Shown: positions 11,501 through 22,232 of the stretch, piece after piece | Layout of the letters: each line of letters opens with the position of its first letter | Position numbering within the stretch: position 1 is the first letter of the stretch | Origin: Bugula neritina | Lineage: Eukaryota; Bryozoa; Gymnolaemata; Cheilostomatida; Bugulidae | Length of the DNA: 64,000 nucleotides | Reading direction: 5' to 3' | NCBI GenBank assembly: GCA_964035545.1 | Contig: OZ037772.1 | Span: forward strand, 11,907,818-11,971,817 | Position numbers and translations under genes: made by a program | Notes under the pieces: model-generated | Seen by the model: only the letters and a program-made list of their open reading frames with translations | Told to the model about the DNA's origin: nothing | The model's database searches: none

Positions 11501-14500
11501 GCCAATAGGAAACATTAGAGAATATTTTGGTGATCACGTTGGGCTGTATTTCTGGTGAGTCAGTGGCTGACATTTCTCTAACCTTCACTGCTGACCATAA
11601 CGAGAGATCTAAGGCTAACCTCTAAGACCAAAGAAAATATTTTTTTGTCATTCTGTAGCAAATTTTTACATAAAGTTTCTTTCTGTTTGAAGACTTTAAA
11701 TGTACAAAATCTAAACTTGACGACTATTTCGGCTGCTTGAATTAACTACCCTGTTTTTATAGATCAATAGTTTAGCTCTAGGTCTAACTAGTCTTATCCT
11801 TACCTGTTTAAGTGTCTATTTCCAGTTTCCTGGGATTTTACACATCATACTTGGTAGTTCCGGCGGTGTTTGGCGTTCTGGTCTTCCTGTTTGGAATATT
11901 TACAAGGAGTAGCATTGACACCCCCTCTGATGAGATCTGCAACGAACTAGGTAATGAGGCTATAGCATGTGCTCATGTTATTAGACCATGTCTCATTGTG
12001 CGCTGGCAATGCTAAACTTGTGATTACACATGTCTCACCAGCAGATTGTACGCTGCCAGATATGACTTACATACTGGTATAAGTGCACGTATATAGGTTT
12101 ATGTGTAGATACTGGTATAAGTGTATGTCTGGGTGTAGTGTGTACATACTGGTGTAAGTCTATGTATATAGGCTTGTGTGTATAATTAGTCATAAGGTGA
12201 GGGGAAATATAGCTGTTGTATATACTGATATCTTCTGACCATGAGGTATGACACTTCCCGCAGGTCTTACCATCATGTGCCCGACATGTGACAAGTCATG
12301 TGACTATAGGAGACTATCTGGGAGTTGTCTCTTCTCTAGACTCACTTACATTATAGACAACTACTCTACAGTCATTCTGTCCATCGTGTCTTGTATCTGG
12401 GCAAACGTTTTCCTGGTTAGTGTCTCTGAATCCTCACCCTGTCTCTGTATCTTCTCTCTCTCTGTACCTTCTCTCTGTATCCTCTCTCTCTGTATCCTCT
12501 CTCTCTGTATCCTCTCTCTCTGTACCTTCTCTCTGTATCCTCTCTCTCTGTATCCTCTCTCTCTGTATCCTCTCTCTCTGTATCCTCTCTCTCTGTATCC
12601 TCTCTCTCTGTATCCTCTCTCTCTCTGTATCCTCTCTCTCTGTATCCTCTCTCTGTATCCTCTCTCTATATCCCCTCTCTCTCTCTGTATCCTCTCTTTC
12701 TGTATCCTTATCTTGCATTCTCTGATTTAGGCCAACTATAAAACATTGTGATACCCAATGCTTGCTACCCCCAGTCTCAGCACATCTGCTGTTTATATTT
12801 TGCAAGGTATTCTGGGAGAGGAAGCAGCACTCTCTCAGGTTCCACTGGGACATGGAGAACTACGAAGACGCTGAACAAGTGCGGCCGGAGTTTGAGCTAA
12901 GCGCAGCCTCCTTTAGGTACAACATACTAGCTGTACTCAATTCCAGTTTAAATATTTAGTTTCATACTTACAGTTGTTTTTCATCTCCTAATTTCACTTC
13001 AGTATTTTCTGTGATTACTACAAGAATAAGTGCAATAAATGCAATAGCAAACTTGGTGAAACTTTTTTAGGATAAATGAAGTGACGAAAAAGATTGAGCC
13101 ATATATGACGACCATCTTGAAGTTGAAAAAGAGGCTGGTGTCTTTCAGCATAGTTGTGCTCCTACTCTCTATAGCCTGTGGCACAGCTGTTGGTAAGCAC
13201 TAAACATTAGGCTATGTTATCTTTTATAGATCTGCAGCTATTATTTGTATTTTAGTGTTTAAATACGTTGCACAACATTGTCTAAACAGTATGGATTCAT
13301 TTGAAACTCAGAATTATAATAAAGTTGTAATTTACATCCATTACTTTTGCTATAATGAAGGGAATAACGTGCCAGTGTTGGGGTAGGCATTTCCAATACA
13401 CTACCAGATTACCCTTGAGGTGTGGAGTAACTTTTACCAAGTCAACTCTTTAGCTTTCTTTTCTGGGGCGGGCATTGTTTCTGTAGAATCTGACTCTACA
13501 TCGTAAAGGGATTCAGTTTTTTACACATTCACAACCATTTTATTCATCAGTTTTATACATTAAGGAAAGATAAATCAATCTTGAAACAAAGTATTGATTT
13601 TACTTATAATAAGTAATTTTAACTAATTTTGTTGGCGTATCTATAAAATTTTCTATACTTCTCAAATTTGTGTATAATATAGTAATTTGTGTATAGTATA
13701 CTAATATATGTATACAATACTAATATATGTATAATATAATAATATATGTATAACATAATATATGTATAATATATAATTTACGTATAATATACTAATGTAT
13801 GTATACAATAATAATATATGTATAACATAATAATATATGTATAATATAATAAAATATGTATAATATAGTAATATATGTATAATATAATAATATATTTATA
13901 ATACAGCAATATATATATATATATATAATACCATAATACTCTGCTGATTTGTTACAGGGGTAATAACATACCGTATTGCCGTCACGCAGTTCTATGCCTC
14001 TGTACACGACCAGCCCTTTGTTAACGAGTATGCCAGGTTAATGGCCGCCACCACTGGTTCTCTCATCAACCTTATCTTCATTTCCATACTCGACATCTGT
14101 GAGTTACCCTAAACAATGACCTCTCTTAGAAGAATACGCTGTTGTAGCTTTTTAACCAGAATACATTTCAGGGAAATCGTTTCTTTAGTGTGGTGAATAT
14201 TAAGAGTTGTGAAAGCGTGTTAACTATAAATAATGTTTCATAGATTTTGTATGTAGCCAATTACCATGCTCTATAAAGTGTGAGGGTGGTACCTTGACCA
14301 CCCCTACTGAAACACTCTAAATAGCACTTTATTGAATATTTGATTTTACATAACATTTTGGGAAAATATTTTTTAATCTCAAAAATTTTATACAACTTTC
14401 ATACGAATAATATTCATTAGCAAACAAGCTAAGCATATGCCGTGTGATAAAGTGCGTGTTTAGCTTATACTGTGAAGAGAGAGGTGAATTTTGTAGTTAA

Positions 14501-17500
14501 TCAGCTAGATTTATTTCAAGTGATTACTAACATATTGCTCACTGTTATATTTCTTACAGTATATTATGTTCTCTCTCTTACAGTATGTATTCTATATCTT
14601 ACAGTATATATTCTATATATTACAGTATATATTCTATATATTACAGTATATATTCCATATATTACAGTATATTTCTACCTGGCCTTAAAGTTAACAGCGT
14701 GGGAAAATCACAGAACTGAGTCTGAGCATGAGCGGAGCCTCACTTTCAAGTTGTTTCTGTTCCAGTGTGTCAACTACTATTCCGCTATCATATACATAGC
14801 CATGTTTAAAGGTCTAGTATTAGTCTATTATCACATACATAACCATGTTTAAAGGTGTAGTATTAGTCTATTATTATATACATAACCATGTTTAACGATG
14901 GATGACCATTGATACTCGTACATTTCAAGCAGTTTAAACAATTACAATACCTTTACCTATGCACTCACTGTCACCGCAGGTAAAGGTATAGGGAGGCCAG
15001 GTGAATATAAACGTGTATTTGGTCTAAGGCCAGAGGAATGTGATGTGTCAGGATGCTTCTTGGAGTTTGCCATCCTTTGTGTGACTGTGATGCTGGGGAA
15101 ACAACTCTTTGCCATTTTCTACGGTGAGTAGCTTTATTATTGAATGGTGGGTACAGATTTTAGCTAAGTTGAAGCTATGATTTGATCTGATTTTTTATTT
15201 TAAACATAATGTATTATTTAGAGTAAGTTGTTTTTATTTTGTTTAATGTTTTGGAGCTAATGCTATCTGATAAGTTACTAAGTCTTTGTCAAATATCCTC
15301 ATATTTACTTTAAATTATGGTTAGAATGCTTAGCAGTGTTTATTAAGTTGCCAATCTAAAATATTTTCTTTCAAATCACAGGCTACCTTGCAACATTTGA
15401 ACCAATCACAGATTACCTTGCAACATTTGAGTCAATCAGTATATTTTATCCTTTTCTGTTTTCTTACCAGAACAGGTAAATAATACTTTTAGGCTCACTA
15501 TAACCTGGAAAGCAGAGGTGTTTATAACGTTTTGAAAAGCAATCAGGTCATGTAATCTTGCCATTACATTTATGATGCATAGGAGAGCATATTTTTCTAT
15601 ATAAATATAGTGCTTGCAGGGATTTTACAATAGTTGGTCATATTTACGTCTTTCATGTTATACCAATACTTTTCTTTTCTTTAGTTTGAATAAATTATGT
15701 GATTTAGTGTGTCTGTATTTTGTTATTCAGAGTTAGCCCTGTATCCTTACATTCTTTCACCAATGTGGTTGAGGTGTTCCAAGACTACCTTTACTTTCTC
15801 CGCATTCAAAGAATGGTTACTGGCTAAAAAGAGAAGTAACGGCAAAAATAAAATAGGTTGGATTTACGATGTCAAAGTTCTGTTTTTATTTATTTAATTT
15901 TTATTTTTATTTAAAAAAATTAGTTTTTACCACTAGGGTTCAAATTTCACTACAACCTGAATGGATTTTTGCAACCAGCTGCATGGATTGTAAAAATAAC
16001 ATTTTTAGAAACCTAAACTAAGTATACTATAAATATTCACTGACTGATACTCAACTTTCTTTAACATCAATAAACACATTTGATTTGAATTTTACATCTT
16101 CAAAACACCTTATCGCTAGATATATGATATTTAGTTACCTGATTATGGTTTTTATATATATTTGGAGATAATATTATTTTAACTTTATATTGTTATAATT
16201 ATCTTTTTGGGATTAATACATTCTTTATGGAATAAGTTTGTATAAGCTTTAAAATGCTAAGACATTAGTTCGACTTAAATTGATAAGGTTAAAGCTAATT
16301 ACTTTTATAAAAGTCCTAAAGCAATGGCATCATGTTGTTCATGCTGCTTCATCTTCTAAGACTTATATAATTCCTGTTGTTGATACGCGCTGCCAGGTGA
16401 CCAGTATGTTATTCTCAAACAAGAAGGTAAACCGACCACCAGGTGGGAGAAGGATTATGCTCTGGAACCTTTACCAGAATATGTTTTGCTGTATGAGTAC
16501 TTGGAACTTGGTGAGATACTCTTCTCTTACTTATACTCAGTTGGAGTTCAGTATCATTGCCTTGTATTACTAGTCATATTACTAATAGTACTAGCGTACT
16601 GAGTATTTCATTAGTAGTTAGTATTTAGTTTGTTTGCTAGTAATGTTACTGATTAGTAGCATCTGTATATTTTAGTGCCGAGTATTTAGTGCTAGTAATT
16701 TGTAAGTAGTTTTTAATAATAATCTTGTTTATTAGTGACAGTACTGGTACTAGTTACTAAAACTTGTGTTTAGTACTAGTACTAGTAACTATTACCAGTA
16801 CTAGTACTAATTGCTTACCACTAGTACTAAATACTAGTACTAGTGGTTAGTGCCAGTACTGGTACTAGGACCAGTTAGATATAAATATTTTATAGAACTC
16901 TTCTTTTAAAATGGTGTTCAGCAAAGAATATGATATTTTGCAGCTATACAGTATGGATTTGTTACGCTGTTTGTGATTGGATTCCCTTTGGCACCTTTGT
17001 TTGCTCTGTTACATAACCTCATCGAGATTCAAATAGACAGCTGCAAGATATTAGTAAACAGAAGGAGACCTCACTTAGTCAGAGCTCATGGCATTGGTAG
17101 GTATCTTCAGGGGGGGACTTTGGTAACGTCTCAATAGTAGTCTCAAAGCAACATGGTACATGGGCTATGCTAGGAATTGGACAGTCTTGACAGTCTCACC
17201 GTGCTGAGGAATGAAACAGTTTTTAAAAAACAATTTTATAAATTGAAAATTTTGTCATCAAAACTTTTTTTCTTGTGAGAATTTGTAGACATAATTAAGA
17301 AGATTGGTTATCAATTTTTTTCCAACTGCACTTAATAGAGTGGAGACTAGTTGTTGATAGCAATTTTTATACAGTTGTTCAACGATTTGAAGTCAAAATA
17401 TTAAACTAGTTGCTATATTTTTTCCCTTTCATCATTCCGGTGCCCTAACGCTAATACCACCAATACCATGTACTTTTGTACTTGAAACTTGTTCATTGCC

Positions 17501-20500
17501 TATTTTTCTATTGTTTGGACAAACTGTTCAACAGACTAAACAAGAAAAGTTGAATGCCAAAACATTATAAAATTTGTTAACTGAAACATAACAAAATAGA
17601 GCCTGAAACATCATTGTGCAACTTTTAAATTTTATACCATACCATTTGTTGAACAATGCTGGATCTCTGAAATAAGATCAATACACATAATTATTTCTGC
17701 ACACAGTTTGCTACCAATTGGTTTTACCATCTGTATGAAGACCAGCAATTGTTCACATCTAAATACAGATCACTTTGTAGAATACCACCGTCATCTCGTA
17801 AGTTATTACCTCATGTTGTAGGTATTTGGTTGACCATATTCAAAGTGATATCAAAGCTGTCTATATTTGTCAATGCCGTGATTCTGGCGTGGACCAGTGA
17901 TGTCATCAACAAGCTCTTGTATCTGATTGGACACTGCAGCAATATGGATGGTCTGGACTCGCACCGTCTGCTGGAGACATGTTCAAGGTAGTGACCTGGT
18001 TGATAGAATTTATTGAGTTAATCAGTCAAGTTTGATCAAATTTTAAATAAAGCCTAGCAATATCTTAACTGTTGCATAAATAGCAGACCTCTTTATGTTT
18101 TCTTAAGCTGGAAGCTATCATTTGTAAAAAAAACTATGCAACTGCTATTACCCATGCACGGTGAAGAGAAATTTCAAAATTCAACTATTTAAGAAAAGTT
18201 TGAAGTAATAACTTAATCTTGCCCAATATATTAGAAACTTTAGTTTAATATAAGGAACATTGTCTAGCAAAGTAAAGAATATCTGACATTTATAAGTCCT
18301 AAAACTTGCCTTGTGTGAAACTGAACCTTAAATATAACTCAACCTCCGTGGAGTATGACAACTCCACATTAACCCTTGTTTTTATAGAGAGGATAACTCC
18401 TTGTACGATAGTACTAACTAATAATTGTTTTGCTAGTATTTTGGAGAAAGATGGATCTTTGACTCTCCAGGGCTATGTGAAGTACACTCTGAGCAAATTT
18501 GATGTGAGGGGTGAGTAATCTTTCACAAAGTTCCATGATTGAGGAATTTAGGCTATTCATATTCGCATTATTCATGTGAAACTTGCAATTTCTAAGTAAC
18601 AAGTATAACAAAAAACGTTTGCTGTTTTCAATGTTTACTTTTATTTACAGTCACTCTAACTCTTTCTGACACATTGTAACCAAGTTTTGTGTTGTCTATT
18701 GTTTAGTTTTACTAACCATAATGTTGCTATTCTAAGCACCACTCCGTATACTAGAAATAATTCCTCACCTTCGTTCCTAATGACTTTACAGATTGGGAGT
18801 CAGAGAGTACCCCCCTTAATAACGGTACGAGTCTGTTTGGACAGCCAGTAGAGTACTGCTTCTACAAAGACTTCAGATATGGTCCTGAGGCTGCGGATAA
18901 GTACGGCAGGTCGAAGGAGTTCTGGCACAATCTGGCAGCTAAACTCGGTAGGGTTCAGATTTACTCATTCTGTTACTATAGTATGGTCTGGGTTGGTTCT
19001 AGGAAAGTATTGTTAATATTAGTACTCCTAATACTAGAGTAAGTACCATGAGTAAAAGAGTTAGTACTAGTAGTAGTAGAGTAAGTACTAATAGTAATAG
19101 TAGTACCAGAGTAGAATAACTAATGGTGGCACCAGAGTCAGTACTAGACTACTAGGAGTACTAGAATATTTCTGATAACACAGCTGCTTGTCTCTAGCAT
19201 TGAGTAGATGAAGTACCTCTCTTGAGAAGATAAACATCACAGATCTGACAGGTCTACTCACACATAAAGTAGATTATCATTAGAATTTTGTGCTTCTTTT
19301 TGACAGGATTACATGTTTACATGATAACATAACTTCTGAAAAAGTAATTGAGAGGTTTTTTGGTTTATAAGAAAATATGTTAATGGCCAAAATTTTTATA
19401 ACAATGATTTATGTTTCTGGTAAATTGATTCACACAAGAACGATAACTCTGCATTCAAAGACAAGTCTTATTTTTAACTCCGCACACTGTCATGTTGGTT
19501 GTAGCCCTGCAGATTATATATTATTATATGACTGTGTTTCTACAGCCTTCGTGTTGTGCTTTGAGCAAGCACTGATACTGGTGACGAGTCTGATTTCACT
19601 ATTAGTACCTCCCCAGTGCAAGAACACCGAGGCTCAGAGGAAGAGGGTCAAGTTCTTAGCCAATGAGTCGTTGCAGAATCTGGAGAAAGAGAGGTAAGCC
19701 TTTGTTCTATGTATTGTGAGTACTTCATGAGAGCTAACTAACCACAGTTAGAGTAAGAGGTTTGGGGCTATAACTCTTTTACAAATACTATAGAAGTGCT
19801 AAGGGTTTTGTATTAATTGTTATATAATATATTATAATTAATACAAAGCCTTTATATTATAAAGGTTTGAGGTTAGAATACCTTTATAAACAATGACTCA
19901 TGATAGAGTTACATAATAATATGCTGTGGTGATAACCTGACTGCTGTTGGCAGACATGCGAGCATATCAGAGTTGTGCTGCCTTAGGAGCTGCTCAACGA
20001 ATTATGTTTAAACTATTGTAAGTTGTTGAGCTTGTCATACAGGTGACAACTTTTAGTGACATGTATTACAAGGTGACAAAGTGTAGTGACACGTATTACA
20101 AGGTGACAAAGTATATTGACATCTGTTACAAGGTGCCAATGTGTGGTGACATGTATTACAAGGTGACAAAGTATATTGACATGTGTTTCATGTGATAAAT
20201 TGTAGCGAAAACATCACAAATAGGATAAATATTTCGAATAAGGCTATTTTTTATAACAAATAATTTATGTTGAGGATCAGATGTAAGATATTTCAATGTC
20301 TTGTATTCAGTTCATGGCATATGAAAATTTATTCATGTGATGATAGCATGTATATTCGAATATTTATAAGTTTTATTGATTGTAGATTGAGGCTGAAGTT
20401 GCATAGCCCTATGCTCTACAGATATTATTGATTATAGATTGAGGCTAAAGTTACCTAGCCCTATGCTCTACAGATGTTATATTTGTAGATTGAGGCTAAA

Positions 20501-20615
20501 GTTACATAGCCCTATGTTCTACAGATGTTATATTTGTAGGCTGAGGCTAAAGGTACACAAGCAGAAGAAAGCTGCACTTCATCGAATCAATCTGAATGCA
20601 GATAGTCTTCCCTGA
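8529..20615 (+). CDS. ANO: Anoctamin (TMEM16 family) membrane protein, 21 exons, about 936 aa
   Basis: Anoctamins are ten-helix dimeric membrane proteins that act as Ca2+-activated chloride channels or phospholipid scramblases. Exons: 8529-8715, 9105-9251, 9636-9838, 10369-10459, 10940-11066, 11450-11554, 11826-11950, 12264-12415, 12807-12916, 13071-13192, 13958-14098, 14668-14811, 14980-15123, 15731-15856, 16397-16510, 16944-17096, 17822-17987, 18437-18510, 18792-18947, 19546-19693, 20540-20615. All phases agree and the total is 2811 nt, about 936 aa, the usual family length. Exons 1-5 carry the N-terminal dimerisation domain (DGMRKIDFVLAYD, FLKVHAPWQVL). Exon 6 has the family signature NRWYKYQPIGNIREYFG. 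Transmembrane exons include WANVFL, ESEHERSLTFKLFLF and FPLAPLFALLHNLIEI. Ca2+-site acids are present in EYLE (TM7) and EIQID (TM8); the TM6 site is less clear (FAIFYE). It resembles the ANO1-7 group more than ANO8/10. The paralog, and so channel versus scramblase activity, is unresolved. Exon 14 is the least certain exon. More 5' exons are possible, although the ATG at 8529 gives a plausible start. Confidence 0.93.
8727..8762. repeat. Poly-C tract
   Basis: An almost pure run of about 36 cytosines lies just inside anoctamin intron 1, 11 bp after the donor. It is G-rich on the other strand and could form a G-quadruplex or i-motif; this is unproven. Confidence 0.9.
9252..9460 (+). repeat. 21-bp minisatellite starting at the exon 2 donor
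   Basis: About nine copies of 'gtagtagtatgacaggtgggt' begin immediately after the anoctamin exon 2 donor (9251/9252). Each copy carries a cag-gtgggt junction that looks like a weak donor. The first is at 9274/9275 and the next at 9295/9296. Use of these would run into TGA inside the repeat, so they are probably not productive. Confidence 0.9.
10105..10335. repeat. 25-bp minisatellite in anoctamin intron 3
   Basis: About nine head-to-tail copies of 'tgtaatgtgtcagtcaactcagcta' are nearly identical, with degeneration at the 3' end. The array ends about 35 bp before the exon 4 acceptor. Confidence 0.92.
11041..11130 (+). repeat. 45-bp direct duplication of the exon 5 end and donor
   Basis: The last 26 bases of exon 5 plus the donor (exon end 11066) are repeated with divergence 45 bp downstream, giving a second AG-gt donor at about 11111. 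Extension to the second donor would meet a TAA within the added sequence, so it would truncate the protein. Confidence 0.75.
12425..12715. repeat. CT-rich minisatellite in anoctamin intron 8
   Basis: About twenty copies of a 13-16 bp unit built on 'ctctctctgtatcct' fill most of the intron, starting about 10 bp after the exon 8 donor. Long open frames run through it on both strands only because the unit lacks stops. Confidence 0.93.
13665..13930. repeat. AT-rich tandem repeat in anoctamin intron 10
   Basis: Degenerate 'atatatgtataatataata' units fill 13665-13930 and run to within 30 bp of the exon 11 acceptor. A similar 'tatattacattatata' tract fills 10590-10850 in intron 4. Confidence 0.85.
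14551..14667 (+). repeat. Array of six 3' splice sites, 21-bp period, before anoctamin exon 12
   Basis: The sequence 'tatattctatatattacag' is repeated so that acceptor-like 'acag' ends fall at 14559, 14583, 14604, 14625, 14646 and 14667. All spacings are 21 or 24 bp, so multiples of three. The repeats contain no stop in the exon 12 frame, so each upstream acceptor would add seven or eight hydrophobic residues (YI-rich) before LYFYLALKLTAW. The acceptor at 14667 is the family-consistent one. Whether others are used cannot be told from sequence. Confidence 0.8.
14795..14900 (+). repeat. 43-bp tandem duplication of the exon 12 end and donor
   Basis: The end of exon 12 with its donor (ccatgtttaaag, gt at 14812) is repeated twice downstream, at 14844 and 14887. 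The second copy keeps a donor and the third has lost it (tttaacgatg). With a 43-bp period, use of the second donor would shift the frame. Confidence 0.78.
16560..16885. repeat. ACTAGT-rich low-complexity repeat in anoctamin intron 15
   Basis: The tract has dense, partly palindromic 'tagtactagtactag' motifs. Related tracts lie at 18990-19180 in intron 19 and at about 63140-63560 outside the gene, so this is a dispersed simple-sequence type of this genome. Confidence 0.75.
20038..20200. repeat. About 31-bp minisatellite in the last anoctamin intron
   Basis: Five degenerate copies of 'acaaggtgacaaagtgtagtgacatgtatt' lie between exon 20 and the acceptor array of the last exon. Confidence 0.8.
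20380..20560 (+). repeat. Four tandem copies of the terminal-exon acceptor of the anoctamin gene
   Basis: The acceptor and first bases of the last exon (tag, then attgaggctaaag) are repeated with exon starts at 20386, 20438, 20489 and 20540. Spacings are 52, 51 and 51 bp. From 20438 or 20489 the reading frame stays open into the last copy and would insert 34 or 17 residues. From 20386 it hits TGA at 20429-20431 and would replace the tail by about 15 residues. The last copy gives the basic C-terminus ending NADSLP, with stop at 20613-20615. These are potential alternative C-termini. Confidence 0.8.
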
Positions 20616-20978
20616 CATCCTGCGACGTGAAAGGAGTCGCTGAAAACTAAATATATAATGAAGCAGCTGACATGACTAGTTCCTATGAACACTCTCACCA
20701 TCTGACAGATTTGCACAGATAAACATTGAGACTTTTCTCAGAAAAAAATTCTTTTTGACTAATTCATCTGGAGTTGTTTCAACATTTTGTTGCATAATTA
20801 AATGATATGTTAGCAACAATTATCAGTGTTGTGGTTTATAATATAAACAATTGATGAAATATTCCTCAAATTTTTTAATTGATTGGTTTCTTGGAATTTA
20901 TGATGCCATTTAAATTATTCTAAACAATTAAAAAATTTATTTGGATGTGAGAAACTAGTTAGATTGCATGCAAGTAAA
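20616..20978. other. Anoctamin 3'UTR and spacer
   Basis: The sequence is AT-rich with no open frame of note. A variant polyadenylation hexamer ATTAAA lies near 20798. The next gene starts at 20979, so the spacer is compact. Confidence 0.5.
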
Positions 20979-22232
20979 ATGGCAGCTGCTGCTTGTGGAC
21001 CGAGCAGACAACCTGCACCCACCTGCCCACCAGATGTCAGTGACACTCTGGACGTGCTCCAAGGAGTGGAGAGTATTGCCACCAGAGACTACGCCAGAGG
21101 TCTTGATAATGCCCACATAAACTACGTGGCCATGGATACCAACGCAGGTAACAGAGTTCTATTAACTCTCTACTATAACAAAGACAATGACCAACTCTTG
21201 GGTCTCAGCAAGTCTGGCAGGAACTTGTTTACGGCAAATCAATTTTCAGTAAAACCTTGTCAGCATTGCGTCATGACATTGACCGACGAAAATGACCGTG
21301 TGGGTGGGATGGTTGAGATGGGGGTACCTCCCGACCACAATATCACAATTAGGAACTACAGCCAACCCCGGTGCCACCCGAATTTTGAACTCATCATCAG
21401 AGCCTCTTGTGACAAAAATATGCTCTACAACGGCGCAAACAAGCCGGTCGCTGACATAAAAAAGCGTCGTAAAATGCTGTCGGTTGATTTTCTCGAGCCC
21501 TTAACTCCGACCGAAAAGAGTTTGGTACTGGTGTTTCTTATGAGACGACAATTCTGGTATGACAAGTATCAGTGGTATAACCTGATACCAACCTTTGATC
21601 ATATGCCCACGATCTATGTGCCTGTTGTCCCCAAACACCTGCCCACCCTGACACTTCCCAAGGAGGAACTGGTCAATGTCATCACAGACAGTACCAAGTA
21701 CTACATCAGACCCTCCAACTATTGTCCAGAATCAGACACCTACTACCTCGATATCATGACTGGCACAGAAAAACATAAACAAGTCTTCAACAACGTCAAG
21801 TTGGAATGCGGAGTTGATGGAGGAAAGCTCCAATGGGTGAACAACTCCAATCTCTGTTTCGTAGCCAGAGGGGTGTTGAGCGGAGATGCGATGCAAGTGA
21901 CGGATGCCTTCAAGGATCCTGTGTCGTTTAGCGTAGGTGAAAAAATCTTTACTAAATCTGGCAAGTTCGCAGCTACCGCTTCTAACCCGACTCTCCTGGA
22001 AGACGGCAGGTTTACCGAAGGTCTGATACTACAGGGTAACAAGAGTGATATAAAACTAGCGAGATCTCGAGAGGGCACGGGGTGCGTACTCATGGTGTGG
22101 ATTGCTCGAAATGTGTGGCCAGAGATTCGAGTATTTGCATTCGCCTGGGCAATAAGAAATTACTTCAATGTGTACAAGTTGCATGATGTTCCGATACCAA
22201 GTATCCAGGAGGTCTGTGCTACGCCTCAGTAA
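20979..22232 (+). CDS. Two-domain scramblase/tubby-like protein, copy 1 (intronless)
   Basis: This is a single open frame of about 417 codons. The start is the ATG in 'agtaaaATGG', the context shared with copies 3 and 4. The protein opens with a Pro-rich head (MAAAACGPSRQPAPTCPP), nearly identical in all four copies, then VSDTLDVLQGVESIATRDY. Two similar halves follow. Residues about 30-215 end in PLTPTEKSLVLVFLMRRQF. Residues about 245-410 include YYIRPSNYCPESDTYYLDIM and LCFVARG, and end in FAFAWAIRNYFNVYKL. Each half has the beta-rich pattern closed by one hydrophobic helix that I associate with the phospholipid-scramblase/tubby-like superfamily, where the closing helix is buried. This is a fold-level guess without search support. 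No signal peptide is seen, so the protein should be cytosolic or membrane-associated. It may bind or move lipids, but no function is shown. A polyadenylation signal AATAAA lies near 22306. Confidence 0.8.
   Translation: MAAAACGPSRQPAPTCPPDVSDTLDVLQGVESIATRDYARGLDNAHINYVAMDTNAGNRVLLTLYYNKDNDQLLGLSKSGRNLFTANQFSVKPCQHCVMTLTDENDRVGGMVEMGVPPDHNITIRNYSQPRCHPNFELIIRASCDKNMLYNGANKPVADIKKRRKMLSVDFLEPLTPTEKSLVLVFLMRRQFWYDKYQWYNLIPTFDHMPTIYVPVVPKHLPTLTLPKEELVNVITDSTKYYIRPSNYCPESDTYYLDIMTGTEKHKQVFNNVKLECGVDGGKLQWVNNSNLCFVARGVLSGDAMQVTDAFKDPVSFSVGEKIFTKSGKFAATASNPTLLEDGRFTEGLILQGNKSDIKLARSREGTGCVLMVWIARNVWPEIRVFAFAWAIRNYFNVYKLHDVPIPSIQEVCATPQ

Noticed and set aside
12420-12853. Leu/Ser/Cys-rich and Arg/Glu-rich long frames
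   Set aside because: They are translations of the CT-rich intron 8 minisatellite of the anoctamin gene. Only 12807-12916 is exon.
14472-14852. A separate 126-codon gene with YI repeats
   Set aside because: The C-terminal half is anoctamin exon 12, and the N-terminal half is the tandem acceptor array plus intron. It is treated as potential alternative splicing, not a separate gene.
20964-20978. Five-residue N-terminal extension of scramblase-like copy 1
   Set aside because: It would need a TTG start. The shared ATG at 20979 matches the other copies.
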